The position numbers and the translations under genes are program-made. A DNA stretch of 64,000 nucleotides. It comes from Paenibacillus alkalitolerans (GTDB taxonomy: Bacteria; Bacillota; Bacilli; Paenibacillales; YIM-B00363). The notes under the pieces were generated by a model. The model had not been told where the DNA came from, did not search any database, and saw only the letters and a program-made list of their open reading frames with translations. The stretch is from assembly GCF_016482785.1 (NCBI RefSeq), contig NZ_JAEMXM010000012.1, positions 1 through 64,000 of the forward strand, given 5' to 3'. Every line of letters starts with the position of its first letter. The first letter of the stretch is position 1. This document shows, piece after piece, positions 7,389-15,240 of this stretch.

Positions 7389-7829
7389 TTAAGCAGCCAT
7401 ACTGGGCGATTTGGTCCTTATGTGTGCAGCAGCCTGCTTCGCGAGAGTCATCGAGATCCAAAACATGGCCAGCGCAATAACCGGGTGAAGGGCGGATATA
7501 ATTCCGATATCCGACGAAAAAACGGCGGTGGCATACATCAAGACGACCGAGACTAACAACTGAATGCTTTTCAAGCGATAGGTGACCGGCAGCCTTGCGA
7601 TGAACGTTAAAAGTATCATCGTGATCGGAAAAAAGATAAAAACACGGGCAAAATTCGTATGAGCCATCCAATTTTCCGAATCCACGAACGTGGCCATTCC
7701 AGCGATAAACACCTGCATCGCGATAAGCAAAGCAAAAACTCGCGCCACCCACATCAAAACGAGAAAAGCTCTGCGTGCGCCGGGAGACAAGCTCCCGTTT
7801 TTTTCTGCGAGGATTACATTTCTGTTCAT
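7389..7829 (-). CDS. DUF6220-like four-helix membrane protein
   Basis: 146 residues with four hydrophobic segments: about 22-48 (AFLVLMWVARVFALLIAMQVF), 60-80, 88-107 and 112-132. The arrangement and the 'FIAGMATFVDSENWMAHTNFARVFIF' segment fit DUF6220. The function is unknown. Its start codon overlaps the stop of the lipoprotein gene (ATGA on the minus strand), so the two are translated as a pair. Confidence 0.65.
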   Translation of the reverse strand: MNRNVILAEKNGSLSPGARRAFLVLMWVARVFALLIAMQVFIAGMATFVDSENWMAHTNFARVFIFFPITMILLTFIARLPVTYRLKSIQLLVSVVLMYATAVFSSDIGIISALHPVIALAMFWISMTLAKQAAAHIRTKSPSMAA

Positions 7830-8761
7830 TTGATTTTGCTGAGGCTGCCGCCACTGAGGGCGAAGCTACCGCCGCGTTCATCGGTTCCCGTCATGACGGA
7901 GGCCTGTTGCCGGCCGTCTGTGGCGATGGTCCAGAAACTGATGGTTATCGCGGTGGATGTGGGCAGCATGCATGTCTGAATCGGGGGGTCCAGCTTGGCG
8001 GTGTTTCCCCGGGCCACCAGTGACCACGTGCAGCCGTCGTCGGTTCGGGCGGTAATCCTGTTGGCGTAGTCCCTGGTGATCGTCACGTGTCCCCGCTCCG
8101 GTGACCGCTCCATGTTCTGCGTGCTGTCCGGCGCGGTTCGGACAGTGGTCCGGATGTTCACCCCGGTCGCCGGGTCGGCTGGGTCGTACGCCCAGGTGCC
8201 GGTGAACTTCGTCGTGGCGTCCGGGTCGTACTCCTTTGCCTTGGTGCGGGCGCCCTTCTTCAGCACGAAGTCGTAGTCGCCTTCGGGCCGGTGGCTCTTG
8301 GCGGTGATGATCTCGTTCTCGCGAACCCCCTCGACGGTGACCGTCCACTGGGTGATCGTGTAGGCGACGTTTGAGGTGGGGTTGTGGCAGAGCTGGGACG
8401 GCGGGTCCAACTCCAACGAGGCGGGGGTGGCCTTGAACCTCCAGGTACACCCGACGTCCGTACGGCCGACGATCCTGCCCGGGCCTTCCGCGGTGAACAC
8501 GATGTCCCCGATCTGGGGCACCTGGAGCCGACCAGGCACGTTACTCGTCGCAATGTTGGTCATGGTGGCGCGGTTCGGCTGGTCGTAGTTCCACCTGCCC
8601 AGGTACTTCCCGACGGCATTGCTCTCCGTGTCCGTTGCCAGCTTAACCGGCGCTGCCGGCTGGGATGGAGAACCCGTTGCGGAATTTCCGCAGCCTGCCA
8701 AAACGGTGGCCAGAACTAAGACCGTCAGTAAAATAACAAATGCACTTTTTACTTTTTTCAA
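7826..8761 (-). CDS. Lipoprotein with two related ~110-residue domains, GC-rich
   Basis: 311 residues. A lipoprotein signal with lipobox LAGC (Cys24) anchors it outside the membrane. Residues about 50-160 and 190-300 are two copies of one domain. Each starts G-x-W-x-Y-D, carries an 'R(T)D-GCTW' core and 'LDPP-Q-C', and ends 'T-FWT/TVT'. A disulphide in each copy is plausible. The function is unknown. The part encoding the two domains is much richer in GC and in GTC/CTG/ACC codons than its neighbours, like actinobacterial DNA. The signal-peptide part (8,640-8,761) has ordinary local composition. Possible horizontal transfer of the body onto a resident signal sequence. Confidence 0.8.
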   Translation of the reverse strand: MKKVKSAFVILLTVLVLATVLAGCGNSATGSPSQPAAPVKLATDTESNAVGKYLGRWNYDQPNRATMTNIATSNVPGRLQVPQIGDIVFTAEGPGRIVGRTDVGCTWRFKATPASLELDPPSQLCHNPTSNVAYTITQWTVTVEGVRENEIITAKSHRPEGDYDFVLKKGARTKAKEYDPDATTKFTGTWAYDPADPATGVNIRTTVRTAPDSTQNMERSPERGHVTITRDYANRITARTDDGCTWSLVARGNTAKLDPPIQTCMLPTSTAITISFWTIATDGRQQASVMTGTDERGGSFALSGGSLSKIK

Positions 8762-8874
8762 GGTCCATTCCCTCCCTAAAAATAAATTTTAAGCGATTTC
8801 ATTTAAATTTTATTTACCATGAGATCCCAACTTTTCATTCGATTGATGTTTCCCATTATCTTATTTTCTATTTG

Positions 8875-9693
8875 TTACCGGAAGGCGTCGATATGATCGG
8901 TCGCCCATTGTTTGAAGGTAAATGGAGCCCGCCCGGTAACTTCTTCCACCGTTGGAAGCACAGTCGAGAACCCTTGCCTGTTCAGGTCGAAGAACGCGTC
9001 GACAATTTCCGCAGGCATTTGTCTAAGCATGTATTGGCGAGCAATGTCGTCCGGGAGCGTTTCAAAACCGAGATCGCGGCCCAATAAGTCGCTCAATATG
9101 TGAACTTGTTGTCTAGGAGTAAGCGGTTCCGGGCCGGTTAAGGAATAGATCTTCCCTTCATGCCCGTCTGTGCTAAGCGCCTTCGCGGCAACGGCGGCAA
9201 TGTCGCGCGAATCCACGGATGGAGTGCTGATGTCGCCGAACGGTATTCTGACAATTCCCTCAGATCGGATCGAATGCGCCCACTGAAACGAATTGGTCAT
9301 GAAACCGCCGGGCCGAAGGAAGGTCCAGTCAGCGCCCGATTCCCGGACGGCTTGCTCGGCGTCCAAATGGAGTCGCGCTATAGCGTTGTCTGAGCCAAAA
9401 TCGACCGCTAGCGCAGAGAGAAGAACGATATGACGAACCCCGTGTTGCCGGGCTAACTTCGGGAAGTTGAAATCGGCGTCAAGCGGCAACACCCAAAATA
9501 CTTTTTCCACGCCGTTCAATGCCGCCTGAAGAGTCTCCGGCTTCGTTAAGTCGCCAGCTGTCGCCTCCACTCCTTCAGGGAAACTTACCTTCTTAGGATT
9601 GCGGCTTAAAGCACGCACTTCGCAACCGGACATATGCAGCTCACGAATTACGTTATAACCTACCGAACCTGTTGCACCTGTAACCAAAATCAT
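8875..9693 (-). CDS. NmrA-like NAD(P)-binding oxidoreductase
   Basis: 272 residues from ATG 9693, preceded by GAGGTG; a GTG nine bases earlier overlaps that site and is less likely. The N-terminal nucleotide-binding motif GATGSVG lies at residues about 5-11, with 'RALSRNPKK' next. It matches the NmrA/atypical short-chain family (QOR2-like quinone reductases), which lacks the YxxxK pair. A redox or regulatory role is likely. A TetR-type palindrome lies 38 bases upstream, which groups it with the DoxX and TetR genes. Confidence 0.85.
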   Translation of the reverse strand: MILVTGATGSVGYNVIRELHMSGCEVRALSRNPKKVSFPEGVEATAGDLTKPETLQAALNGVEKVFWVLPLDADFNFPKLARQHGVRHIVLLSALAVDFGSDNAIARLHLDAEQAVRESGADWTFLRPGGFMTNSFQWAHSIRSEGIVRIPFGDISTPSVDSRDIAAVAAKALSTDGHEGKIYSLTGPEPLTPRQQVHILSDLLGRDLGFETLPDDIARQYMLRQMPAEIVDAFFDLNRQGFSTVLPTVEEVTGRAPFTFKQWATDHIDAFR

Positions 9694-9730
9694 GTTCTTC
9701 ACCTCTTCAAAAGGATTCTTTACATCTTGT

Positions 9731-9745
9731 GTGAGTGCTCACCCA
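9731..9745. promoter_or_regulatory. Putative TetR operator upstream of nmrA-like gene
   Basis: GTGAGTGCTCACCCA contains the interrupted palindrome GTGAG-TG-CTCAC. It matches three further sites at 10260, 10321 and 11092, all in front of genes in this minus-strand group. Confidence 0.6.
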
Positions 9746-9774
9746 TAACGGGTGCCGAAAAGCTGTCCCTCTAA

Positions 9775-10155
9775 CTAGATGTCAAAAGCCAGATCGAAGC
9801 CTAGATGAGGCGACGTCTCCAATTGAAATACCAGCGTGCCCACGGCAAACAGGAGGTATACGGTTGGATAACCGATCGAGTAGTCGCGTGCGCGAAGGTG
9901 GGTGAAAATGGCAGCGACAAAGAATAAGATGATGCCGATTGCGGCGGCCGCCCCGATCAGCGGCACGGCGAAGCCTACCAGCAGTCCCAGCGCGCCTGCT
10001 GCTTTGAGCACTCCCAGCAAAAACATCCACGAAGTCGGTACTCCCACCTTTTCCATGACGACGACGACCTGCTTGAAACGGATAAAAGCCATTGTCGCCG
10101 AAAAGGCGTTACTGGCGATCGCCAGGATGGTGAAAATGATGTAGGCAGTAAACAT
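9775..10155 (-). CDS. DoxX family membrane protein
   Basis: 126 residues from ATG 10155, which has GAGGTG nine bases upstream. Four hydrophobic helices (about 3-22, 44-66, 68-88, 98-118) and the pattern 'VGVPTSWMFLLGVLKAAGALGLLVGF' match DoxX-like proteins. These are small membrane proteins linked to oxidative or sulphur stress, without a fixed activity. It is preceded by two TetR-type palindromes and lies between the NmrA-like and TetR genes. Confidence 0.83.
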   Translation of the reverse strand: MFTAYIIFTILAIASNAFSATMAFIRFKQVVVVMEKVGVPTSWMFLLGVLKAAGALGLLVGFAVPLIGAAAAIGIILFFVAAIFTHLRARDYSIGYPTVYLLFAVGTLVFQLETSPHLGFDLAFDI

Positions 10156-10259
10156 TATAGACACCTCTTCCAATCGATAGATGAATCCTCGTGACGACCT
10201 ACCGTACCAGTAACAAGTAACATGTCTTCACCTCTTCAGTAGAATTCATTGCATCATGT

Positions 10260-10275
10260 GTGAGTACTCACTCAT
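10260..10275. promoter_or_regulatory. Putative TetR operator 1 upstream of doxX-like gene
   Basis: GTGAGTACTCAC (10260-10271) is a perfect 12-base palindrome followed by TCAT. It lies about 105 bases before the DoxX start and has the same half-site as the palindromes at 9731, 10321 and 11092. Confidence 0.65.
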
Positions 10276-10320
10276 AACACAATGTGAATACAGAAATCTT
10301 TGCAAGGTTCATGGATATTT

Positions 10321-10334
10321 TGAGTGTGCACTCA
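10321..10334. promoter_or_regulatory. Putative TetR operator 2 upstream of doxX-like gene
   Basis: TGAGTGTGCACTCA is a near-perfect palindrome with the same TGAGT half-site. Its distance of about 60 bases from the previous site would allow two repressor dimers to bind the same face of the DNA. Confidence 0.6.
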
Positions 10335-10440
10335 CTTATTAATATATTGGTTTTATTTTCCTTTGTCAAGGGATAGCCTGATGTCTTTCATTCGATCGAA
10401 GGCGACGGCTGTTCCGGCAGCACACCTGGATCGGAATCGT

Positions 10441-11031
10441 TCAAGGCGAAATTCCTTGCAGAAGCGCCTGTAAAACATTTTCAACAAACTGTTTCCTAGC
10501 CTCTTCCAGTTCGTCCTCGCCTAAAAATTGCAGGTGAAAGGCGTGTTGAAAACAAGCTCCCAGCAATAGATCGGCGACGCTGCGAGGATTAAGGCCGGCT
10601 TTTACCCTACCAAGCTTCTGTTCGGCAAGAATATAAGACGCAACGATCTCATTGGAACGATGGGGGCCTTCATTCCGCTGCTGGAAATTTTGTCTATGGC
10701 GGGCAAGAAAATCAGGCTCTGTGAACATGGATGCTGTCATGACCATAGTCAAATGAAAGAAATCGAGCGCGGCAAGCGCCGTTTCTTGCAGATTATCCTC
10801 TACGGTTCTGGTACCCTTGCGCCCGGGAAGCTTGAGCAGGACGGCAAGATACCCGCTCAAATGGCTTTTCATTAACTGTATTATAAGATCCTCTTTACTT
10901 TCGAAATGATTATACAAAGATCCTTCGGAACAATTGGCGATTCTCGCAATTTCCTTGGTTGTCGTCTTGGAAAGACCATTGGTCCGGATTACCTGCTCGG
11001 CCGCATTGAGTATTCTGTCCCGGAGCTCCAT
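10441..11031 (-). CDS. TetR family transcriptional regulator
   Basis: 196 residues. The N-terminal helix-turn-helix spans residues about 22-45 (KTTTKEIARIANCSEGSLYN, then HFESKEDLI), typical of TetR. The rest is the helical ligand-binding and dimer domain. It probably represses the NmrA-like and DoxX genes and itself, since the same palindrome occurs before all three. The inducer is unknown. Confidence 0.9.
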   Translation of the reverse strand: MELRDRILNAAEQVIRTNGLSKTTTKEIARIANCSEGSLYNHFESKEDLIIQLMKSHLSGYLAVLLKLPGRKGTRTVEDNLQETALAALDFFHLTMVMTASMFTEPDFLARHRQNFQQRNEGPHRSNEIVASYILAEQKLGRVKAGLNPRSVADLLLGACFQHAFHLQFLGEDELEEARKQFVENVLQALLQGISP

Positions 11032-11091
11032 CTTTATTTACCCCTCGCGTTGTAATTGAAATGATTCGGGTGGCCCCTTATATTTCCGATT

Positions 11092-11106
11092 ATGAGTAAT
11101 CACCCA
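11092..11106. promoter_or_regulatory. Putative TetR operator upstream of tetR (autoregulation)
   Basis: ATGAGTAATCACCCA is a weaker version of the GTGAGTACTCAC palindrome, 61 bases before the TetR start codon. The rest of 11107-11558 shows no gene. CAGGTTCGATTCCCC near 11167 resembles an isolated tRNA T-arm. Confidence 0.45.
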
Positions 11107-11558
11107 CTGGAAGTCAACATTGGCGACCGCTCAAGAGAGCGGAAGCGCGAAGATGATGAGTACCAGGTTCGATTCCCCTAGGCTCTATATTATGCAAACA
11201 ACCGATCCCAATAAGGGTCGGTCATTCCTTTTTGTCATTGTTTAAGATCTAAGTAGTTTAATTATTATAAAGATTGTATTTTGTCTGCTTACGGTGAACA
11301 ATTGGAGCCGAATATTTGGGAACTGGTTATTTCATATCTCGGATTGATGAAGTAATTTACTCAGCTTCCCCTCATCGTGAACCAACCTATTTCATTGGAA
11401 AATGCCGCGGTGTTTATCAACATAGCCGAGAAGATCCAGCTTCCATATGAAACGAGCGTGTTGATTACAAACAAATGTTCGTGTATAATGTAAAAAAATC
11501 GATTGCGCAGACCGGTGTATCATCTAATATAAACCTCCGCATAAAGGAGGCATCCCAT

Positions 11559-11885
11559 ATGCTGGTTACTTATTTCTCCAAACGTATCTATAGAAATACA
11601 ATAGAGCAATCGACGCCGTGGCGGATGCCTCTGCTTCGTGATCTCCGCTTCCCGTACGGCCAACAAGAAGTGGACGATGCGGTTACGTTTCGGAAGAACA
11701 GGGGAAAACCGATCGCCTGGGCGGTGGAAGACCACGGAAATTATTATTGGCCGGCCAGTTACAAACGCTGCTTATGTGATTTGGCAACTGGTAACTGCAA
11801 CGCAACACGTACGTTAATAGCACAGTTTCTGGCTGGTCTTCATTATCCATTACAAGGCGGGATACGGTATGTTCGGTTCGGCTAA
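11559..11885 (+). CDS. Hypothetical protein, 108 residues
   Basis: The ATG at 11559 is preceded by AAAGGAGGCATCCCAT, an almost ideal ribosome binding site, which is the main support. The product is basic and rich in Arg, Trp and Tyr (e.g. TPWRMPLLRDLRFPYGQQEV), with no membrane segment and no recognised domain. It overlaps the start of the next gene by 17 bases. It could be a degraded gene that kept its start signals. Confidence 0.4.
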   Translation: MLVTYFSKRIYRNTIEQSTPWRMPLLRDLRFPYGQQEVDDAVTFRKNRGKPIAWAVEDHGNYYWPASYKRCLCDLATGNCNATRTLIAQFLAGLHYPLQGGIRYVRFG

Positions 11886-12534
11886 CAAATCTTGGCCGCA
11901 AAGGGTTTCGATAATATCTGGCGAGTGCATGTTCCTTCTGTTTTCGTATTGGTATTTATTTATGAACGGGAATGTATACTTTTCTTTGCCTGAGGGTGAT
12001 TTCAATCGAAACGTGTTATTGTTTGGATTTTCTATGGTTACTTTTTTCAGAATGAGTTTCATGGTGTTTTACTTATTGAGAAGAGGGATATCCTGGAGGG
12101 AAACGTGGGGCGTTATCTTTGCTTTTGCAATTTATTATATCGGATTTTCCATGTTAGGCAGTGCCCAGGATAAGCCGCCGGATTGGCTTGACGGGATTGC
12201 TGTGTTTATCTTTGTCTCAGGATCAATGATCAACACGCTGTCTGAAATGTTGAGGAATCAATGGAAGAAGGATGAACGCAATAAAGGTAAGCTTTATACG
12301 GGAGGGTTATTCAAATATTCCATTCACATTAATTATTTTGGCGATGTCCTTTGGGTCTGCGGTTTCGCGTTGCTCACAAGAAATATATGGGCTGGACTGA
12401 TTCCCCTCTTCTTATTTTTCATGTTTGTTTTTCTGTATATCCCGGAGCATGATCGGTATTTGAAAACAAAATATGGAGCAGCCTTCGAAAAGTATGAGAA
12501 GAATACAAAAAAACTGATTCCATTTATTTATTAA
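11869..12534 (+). CDS. DUF1295/ICMT-like integral membrane methyltransferase family protein
   Basis: 221 residues with about six membrane helices. The C-terminal part 'GLFKYSIHINYFGDVLWVCG' and 'IPEHDRYLKTKYGAAFEKYE' is the shared signature of isoprenylcysteine methyltransferase-like and DUF1295 (steroid-reductase-like) proteins: a membrane active site that binds SAM or NADPH. The actual substrate is unknown. It converges with the VOC gene, and their ends overlap by four bases. Confidence 0.8.
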   Translation: MFGSANKSWPQRVSIISGECMFLLFSYWYLFMNGNVYFSLPEGDFNRNVLLFGFSMVTFFRMSFMVFYLLRRGISWRETWGVIFAFAIYYIGFSMLGSAQDKPPDWLDGIAVFIFVSGSMINTLSEMLRNQWKKDERNKGKLYTGGLFKYSIHINYFGDVLWVCGFALLTRNIWAGLIPLFLFFMFVFLYIPEHDRYLKTKYGAAFEKYEKNTKKLIPFIY

Positions 12535-12932
12535 TTCCTTGCAAATCCCGGCCGATTTAAAACCCACTCAAGAAACTCCAGACGATTGCCGAACGGATCT
12601 TTGAGGAAGAACCGCTTCACACCCTCTTCGGTTCGTTCCTCATCATGAATGACCTGGATATTGCTTTGGAGTAAATGTTCACGCAATGATTCTATATTGT
12701 GTACAAGAAATGCGGGGTGGGCTTTTGAAGCGGGGATGAAATCCTCTTGTACTCCGATGTGCACCTGGTGAGCGCCGCATTGAAACCACACGCCGCCGCG
12801 TTTTCTCAGGGTTTCCGGTTTCGGGATTTCGACCCAGCCTAATAAGCCGCCAAAAAAGCTTCGAGCCGTCGGCTCGCAACCTTCAGGTGCCGCCAACAGA
12901 ACGTGGTCAATCCCGTAGAATTTATGTGACAT
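12531..12932 (-). CDS. VOC (glyoxalase) family protein
   Basis: 133 residues from ATG 12932, with GGGAGGGG eight bases upstream. One VOC domain: 'KFYGIDHVLLAAPEGCE' carries the first metal-site His, 'HQVHIGVQEDF' the second region, and 'FFLKDPFGNRLEFLEW' the terminal Glu. It is of the small lyase or dioxygenase-like type; the substrate is unknown. Confidence 0.82.
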   Translation of the reverse strand: MSHKFYGIDHVLLAAPEGCEPTARSFFGGLLGWVEIPKPETLRKRGGVWFQCGAHQVHIGVQEDFIPASKAHPAFLVHNIESLREHLLQSNIQVIHDEERTEEGVKRFFLKDPFGNRLEFLEWVLNRPGFARN

Positions 12933-13608
12933 ATAAACCCCTCCCACATCTAGTTTCATTATATGAAATTAAGTTTCATCCATCACAACTCCACTCTAAT
13001 GCAAAATAGCTTAAAAGTCCAGTGTCATTCTTATCACCGGTTCCCGTCATGTGAGAGATCATACAAGATTCATGTCAATACCTGCCATCAAATCGTAAGT
13101 ATAGCGTTAGTTAATGGAACACCATGCAAAAAATCTGTCAGATAATCTTTCAGATAAACCGGGCCATTCAGCAGTAATGGTCCTACATAGATGGATTATT
13201 TTCCCTAGCTATACTGCTCTTCTCATAGGAAGTGCGACCCAATCCTAATCGCTATTATTTCCCGAAAATTTCCCCTGAAAGCTTTTTCATCTTTAAACAA
13301 CGACCATGTCCTACCAGTATTTTGCATAATTCGACAATTCGATCCCGTTGATAATTAAGACCATGGTTGGGATTTATATGTCATTTGTGTTAACAAAATC
13401 GGTACTGATGTAGCTTGTCCATGTCAATTTCGTTACGGTATGTTGAGAGTGTGGAAGTCGTTGTCGATGATTGCGGAATTACGGCGAAATCGATATTTTC
13501 ATATTTCGCAGCCGCAAACTTACTTATCTTGTTATTCTTAGAAGTTAGAAGGATGTGGGTGAAGTACTGTTTTTTCAAAATATATATATAAATTAGGAGT
13601 GGTGTTTA
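12933..13608. other. Long AT-rich intergenic region
   Basis: No convincing gene on either strand. The last 40 bases (TATATATATA and the AGGAG at 13595) are the leader of the downstream two-component operon. No terminator or repeat stands out. Confidence 0.5.
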
Positions 13609-13647
13609 ATGAGCGTCAAGAGATGTGATGATAACGATGGCAATTAA
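13609..13647 (+). CDS. Possible 12-codon leader peptide before the kinase
   Basis: ATG 13609 has TTAGGAGTGG eight bases upstream, the best ribosome site in the area. It encodes only MSVKRCDDNDGN before TAA. It overlaps the kinase start codons (GTG 13625, ATG 13628, ATG 13637) in another frame. Either it couples translation to the kinase, or a one-base change has moved the original kinase start out of frame. Confidence 0.35.
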   Translation: MSVKRCDDNDGN

Positions 13648-14329
13648 GATCGAGTCAGAGTGTTTGCTTACCGAGGAACGGAACCGGATCGCCGAGGAGC
13701 TGCACGATTGTGTGTCTCAGTATTTGTTCGGCATCGTGACCTCCGCTCACTCCATGAAACGAGACTGGAACAGCATGACTGAGGAACAAAAGTTAGAGCA
13801 TATTCAAGAGATCCAGGAAGCGGCGGCTGAGGCTTCGCGCGAGCTGCGCATGACGATTTACAATCTGGGCTCGTCCAAGTTCAGCACTTCATCCTGGATC
13901 GCGAGCATCGAATCGTATCTAGCCAAGCAGGCCAAGCTTAACGGCGTCGGGATCCGATTTTACGCGCCTAATCCATGTCTCCAATTATCTGTCGTTCAAC
14001 AGAAAGCACTGTACCGGATCATTTCCGAGGGTGTAGGCAATGCGATTCGACATGGCGCAAGCAAAAACGTAAACATTAGATTGACTCAAATGCAAGGTAT
14101 CGTCAAGCTTACAATCGTGGACAACGGTAACGGCTTTAACTTGACTTCGCAGAAGAAGCAGATTAAGGTGAATTCCGGCCTCGGACTAAGTAACATGCGC
14201 AAGCTTGCAGCATCGTTGGGAGGCACGTTTGATGTTTACAGCAGGGAAGGCGGCGGAACCCGGGTACGCGTTTTGCTGCCTCTGGAAGACATAACGGATA
14301 GAACCAATCATAATACAAAAAGCGGGTGA
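13625..14329 (+). CDS. Soluble HisKA_3-type sensor histidine kinase
   Basis: About 230-234 residues, depending on the start. The H-box 'RIAEELHDCVSQYLFGI' holds the phospho-accepting His; the HATPase part has an N-box-like 'SEGVGNAIRHG', 'VDNGNGFN' (G1) and 'GLGLSNMRKLAASLGG' (G2). There is no membrane or sensor domain, so it senses an internal signal or works with a separate partner, as DegS-type kinases do. Its stop overlaps the GTG start of the regulator. It lies directly upstream of the exopolysaccharide operon. Confidence 0.88.
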   Translation: MMITMAIKIESECLLTEERNRIAEELHDCVSQYLFGIVTSAHSMKRDWNSMTEEQKLEHIQEIQEAAAEASRELRMTIYNLGSSKFSTSSWIASIESYLAKQAKLNGVGIRFYAPNPCLQLSVVQQKALYRIISEGVGNAIRHGASKNVNIRLTQMQGIVKLTIVDNGNGFNLTSQKKQIKVNSGLGLSNMRKLAASLGGTFDVYSREGGGTRVRVLLPLEDITDRTNHNTKSG

Positions 14330-14985
14330 TAGTCGTGAAAATCGTTATTGTAGATGATCATCCCTTGGTTCGTAAAGGGCTGACCTCCGTATTGGAACGG
14401 GAAGAATGGATCGATCTAGTCGGGGAATCGGAAACGGTCGAGGATGCGTTGCAGCTTATAGAGAGGACAAATCCCGATTTGGCGATCGTCGACATCAAGC
14501 TTGGGGACCGGTCCGGATTCGAGCTGGTCGAAAGTCTTCGGCATCTTCCATGCCGGTTCATGATGCTCACTTCGTCTGCGTCGGCAGCGGATCTTCGGAG
14601 AGCGGAAGAGAGCGGCGCCGACGGTTATGTCCTGAAAGAAGCGATGCCCGAGGAGCTGCTGCTCGCAATCAAGATGATCGAAAGAGGGAAGAAATATTTC
14701 GACCAGGGTCTTCTCGAAGCTCTTATCCGGAAGGAAGCCGACGACCCGCTTGAAAAGCTTACCCCTAAAGAGAGGGAAGTGTTGTCAGCGCTTGGAGAGG
14801 GGCTGTCCAACAGCGCGATGGCAAAGAAATTGATGATTAGCGAATTCACGGTCAAGAAACACGTCAGTCATATATTTCAGAAGTTAAATCTAAGCGACCG
14901 CACTCAAGCCGCTCTGTATGCGCAGTCGCGAGGCTTGGCCGCCTATTCGCCTCCGGATGAAACGTATGTATTAAGACAAATTTAA
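14326..14985 (+). CDS. NarL/DegU-type response regulator
   Basis: 219 residues from GTG 14326 (four-base GTGA overlap with the kinase). The receiver domain has the acidic pocket 'IVDDHP', the phospho-acceptor Asp in 'DLAIVDIKLGD', and the conserved Lys in 'GYVLKEAMP'. The C-terminal LuxR helix-turn-helix is 'LTPKEREVLSALGEGLSNSA' followed by 'EFTVKKHVSHIFQKL'. Its position suggests it controls the polysaccharide operon that begins 255 bases downstream; this is an inference. Confidence 0.92.
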   Translation: MIVVKIVIVDDHPLVRKGLTSVLEREEWIDLVGESETVEDALQLIERTNPDLAIVDIKLGDRSGFELVESLRHLPCRFMMLTSSASAADLRRAEESGADGYVLKEAMPEELLLAIKMIERGKKYFDQGLLEALIRKEADDPLEKLTPKEREVLSALGEGLSNSAMAKKLMISEFTVKKHVSHIFQKLNLSDRTQAALYAQSRGLAAYSPPDETYVLRQI

Positions 14986-15107
14986 GAACGCTATGGCGTA
15001 TGGCGCGAAAGTATAATCATCTTTTATACAAAAGCGGCAGCGTAGTATACAACCGAAGTAGAAACAAAATCATCCGTTCGCGTAATAGTTTATCAGAGCA
15101 TTATCAA

Positions 15108-15152
15108 TATACAATTTAAGTGAGTTAATCAAATCATTGTAAATTGTATAAT
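15108..15152 (+). promoter_or_regulatory. Inverted repeat and promoter before the EPS operon
   Basis: TATACAATTTA (15108-15118) and TAAATTGTATA (15140-15150) form a perfect 11-base inverted repeat. The right arm overlaps a TATAAT -10 box (15147-15152). The -35 region is poor (GTTAAT), which fits a regulated promoter. The operon's first start codon is 89 bases downstream. Confidence 0.5.
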
Positions 15153-15240
15153 GTCGGCATACAGAAATGCCATAATATATCAGAAAATTCAGAAAAATAA
15201 TTGACTGTTTTTAACAAACACAGTATCGGAGGAAATAATT

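Noticed and set aside
11160-11190. tRNA T-arm-like sequence (also near 7331)
   Set aside because: GGTTCGATTCC is present, but no anticodon arm, D arm or acceptor stem could be found on either side.
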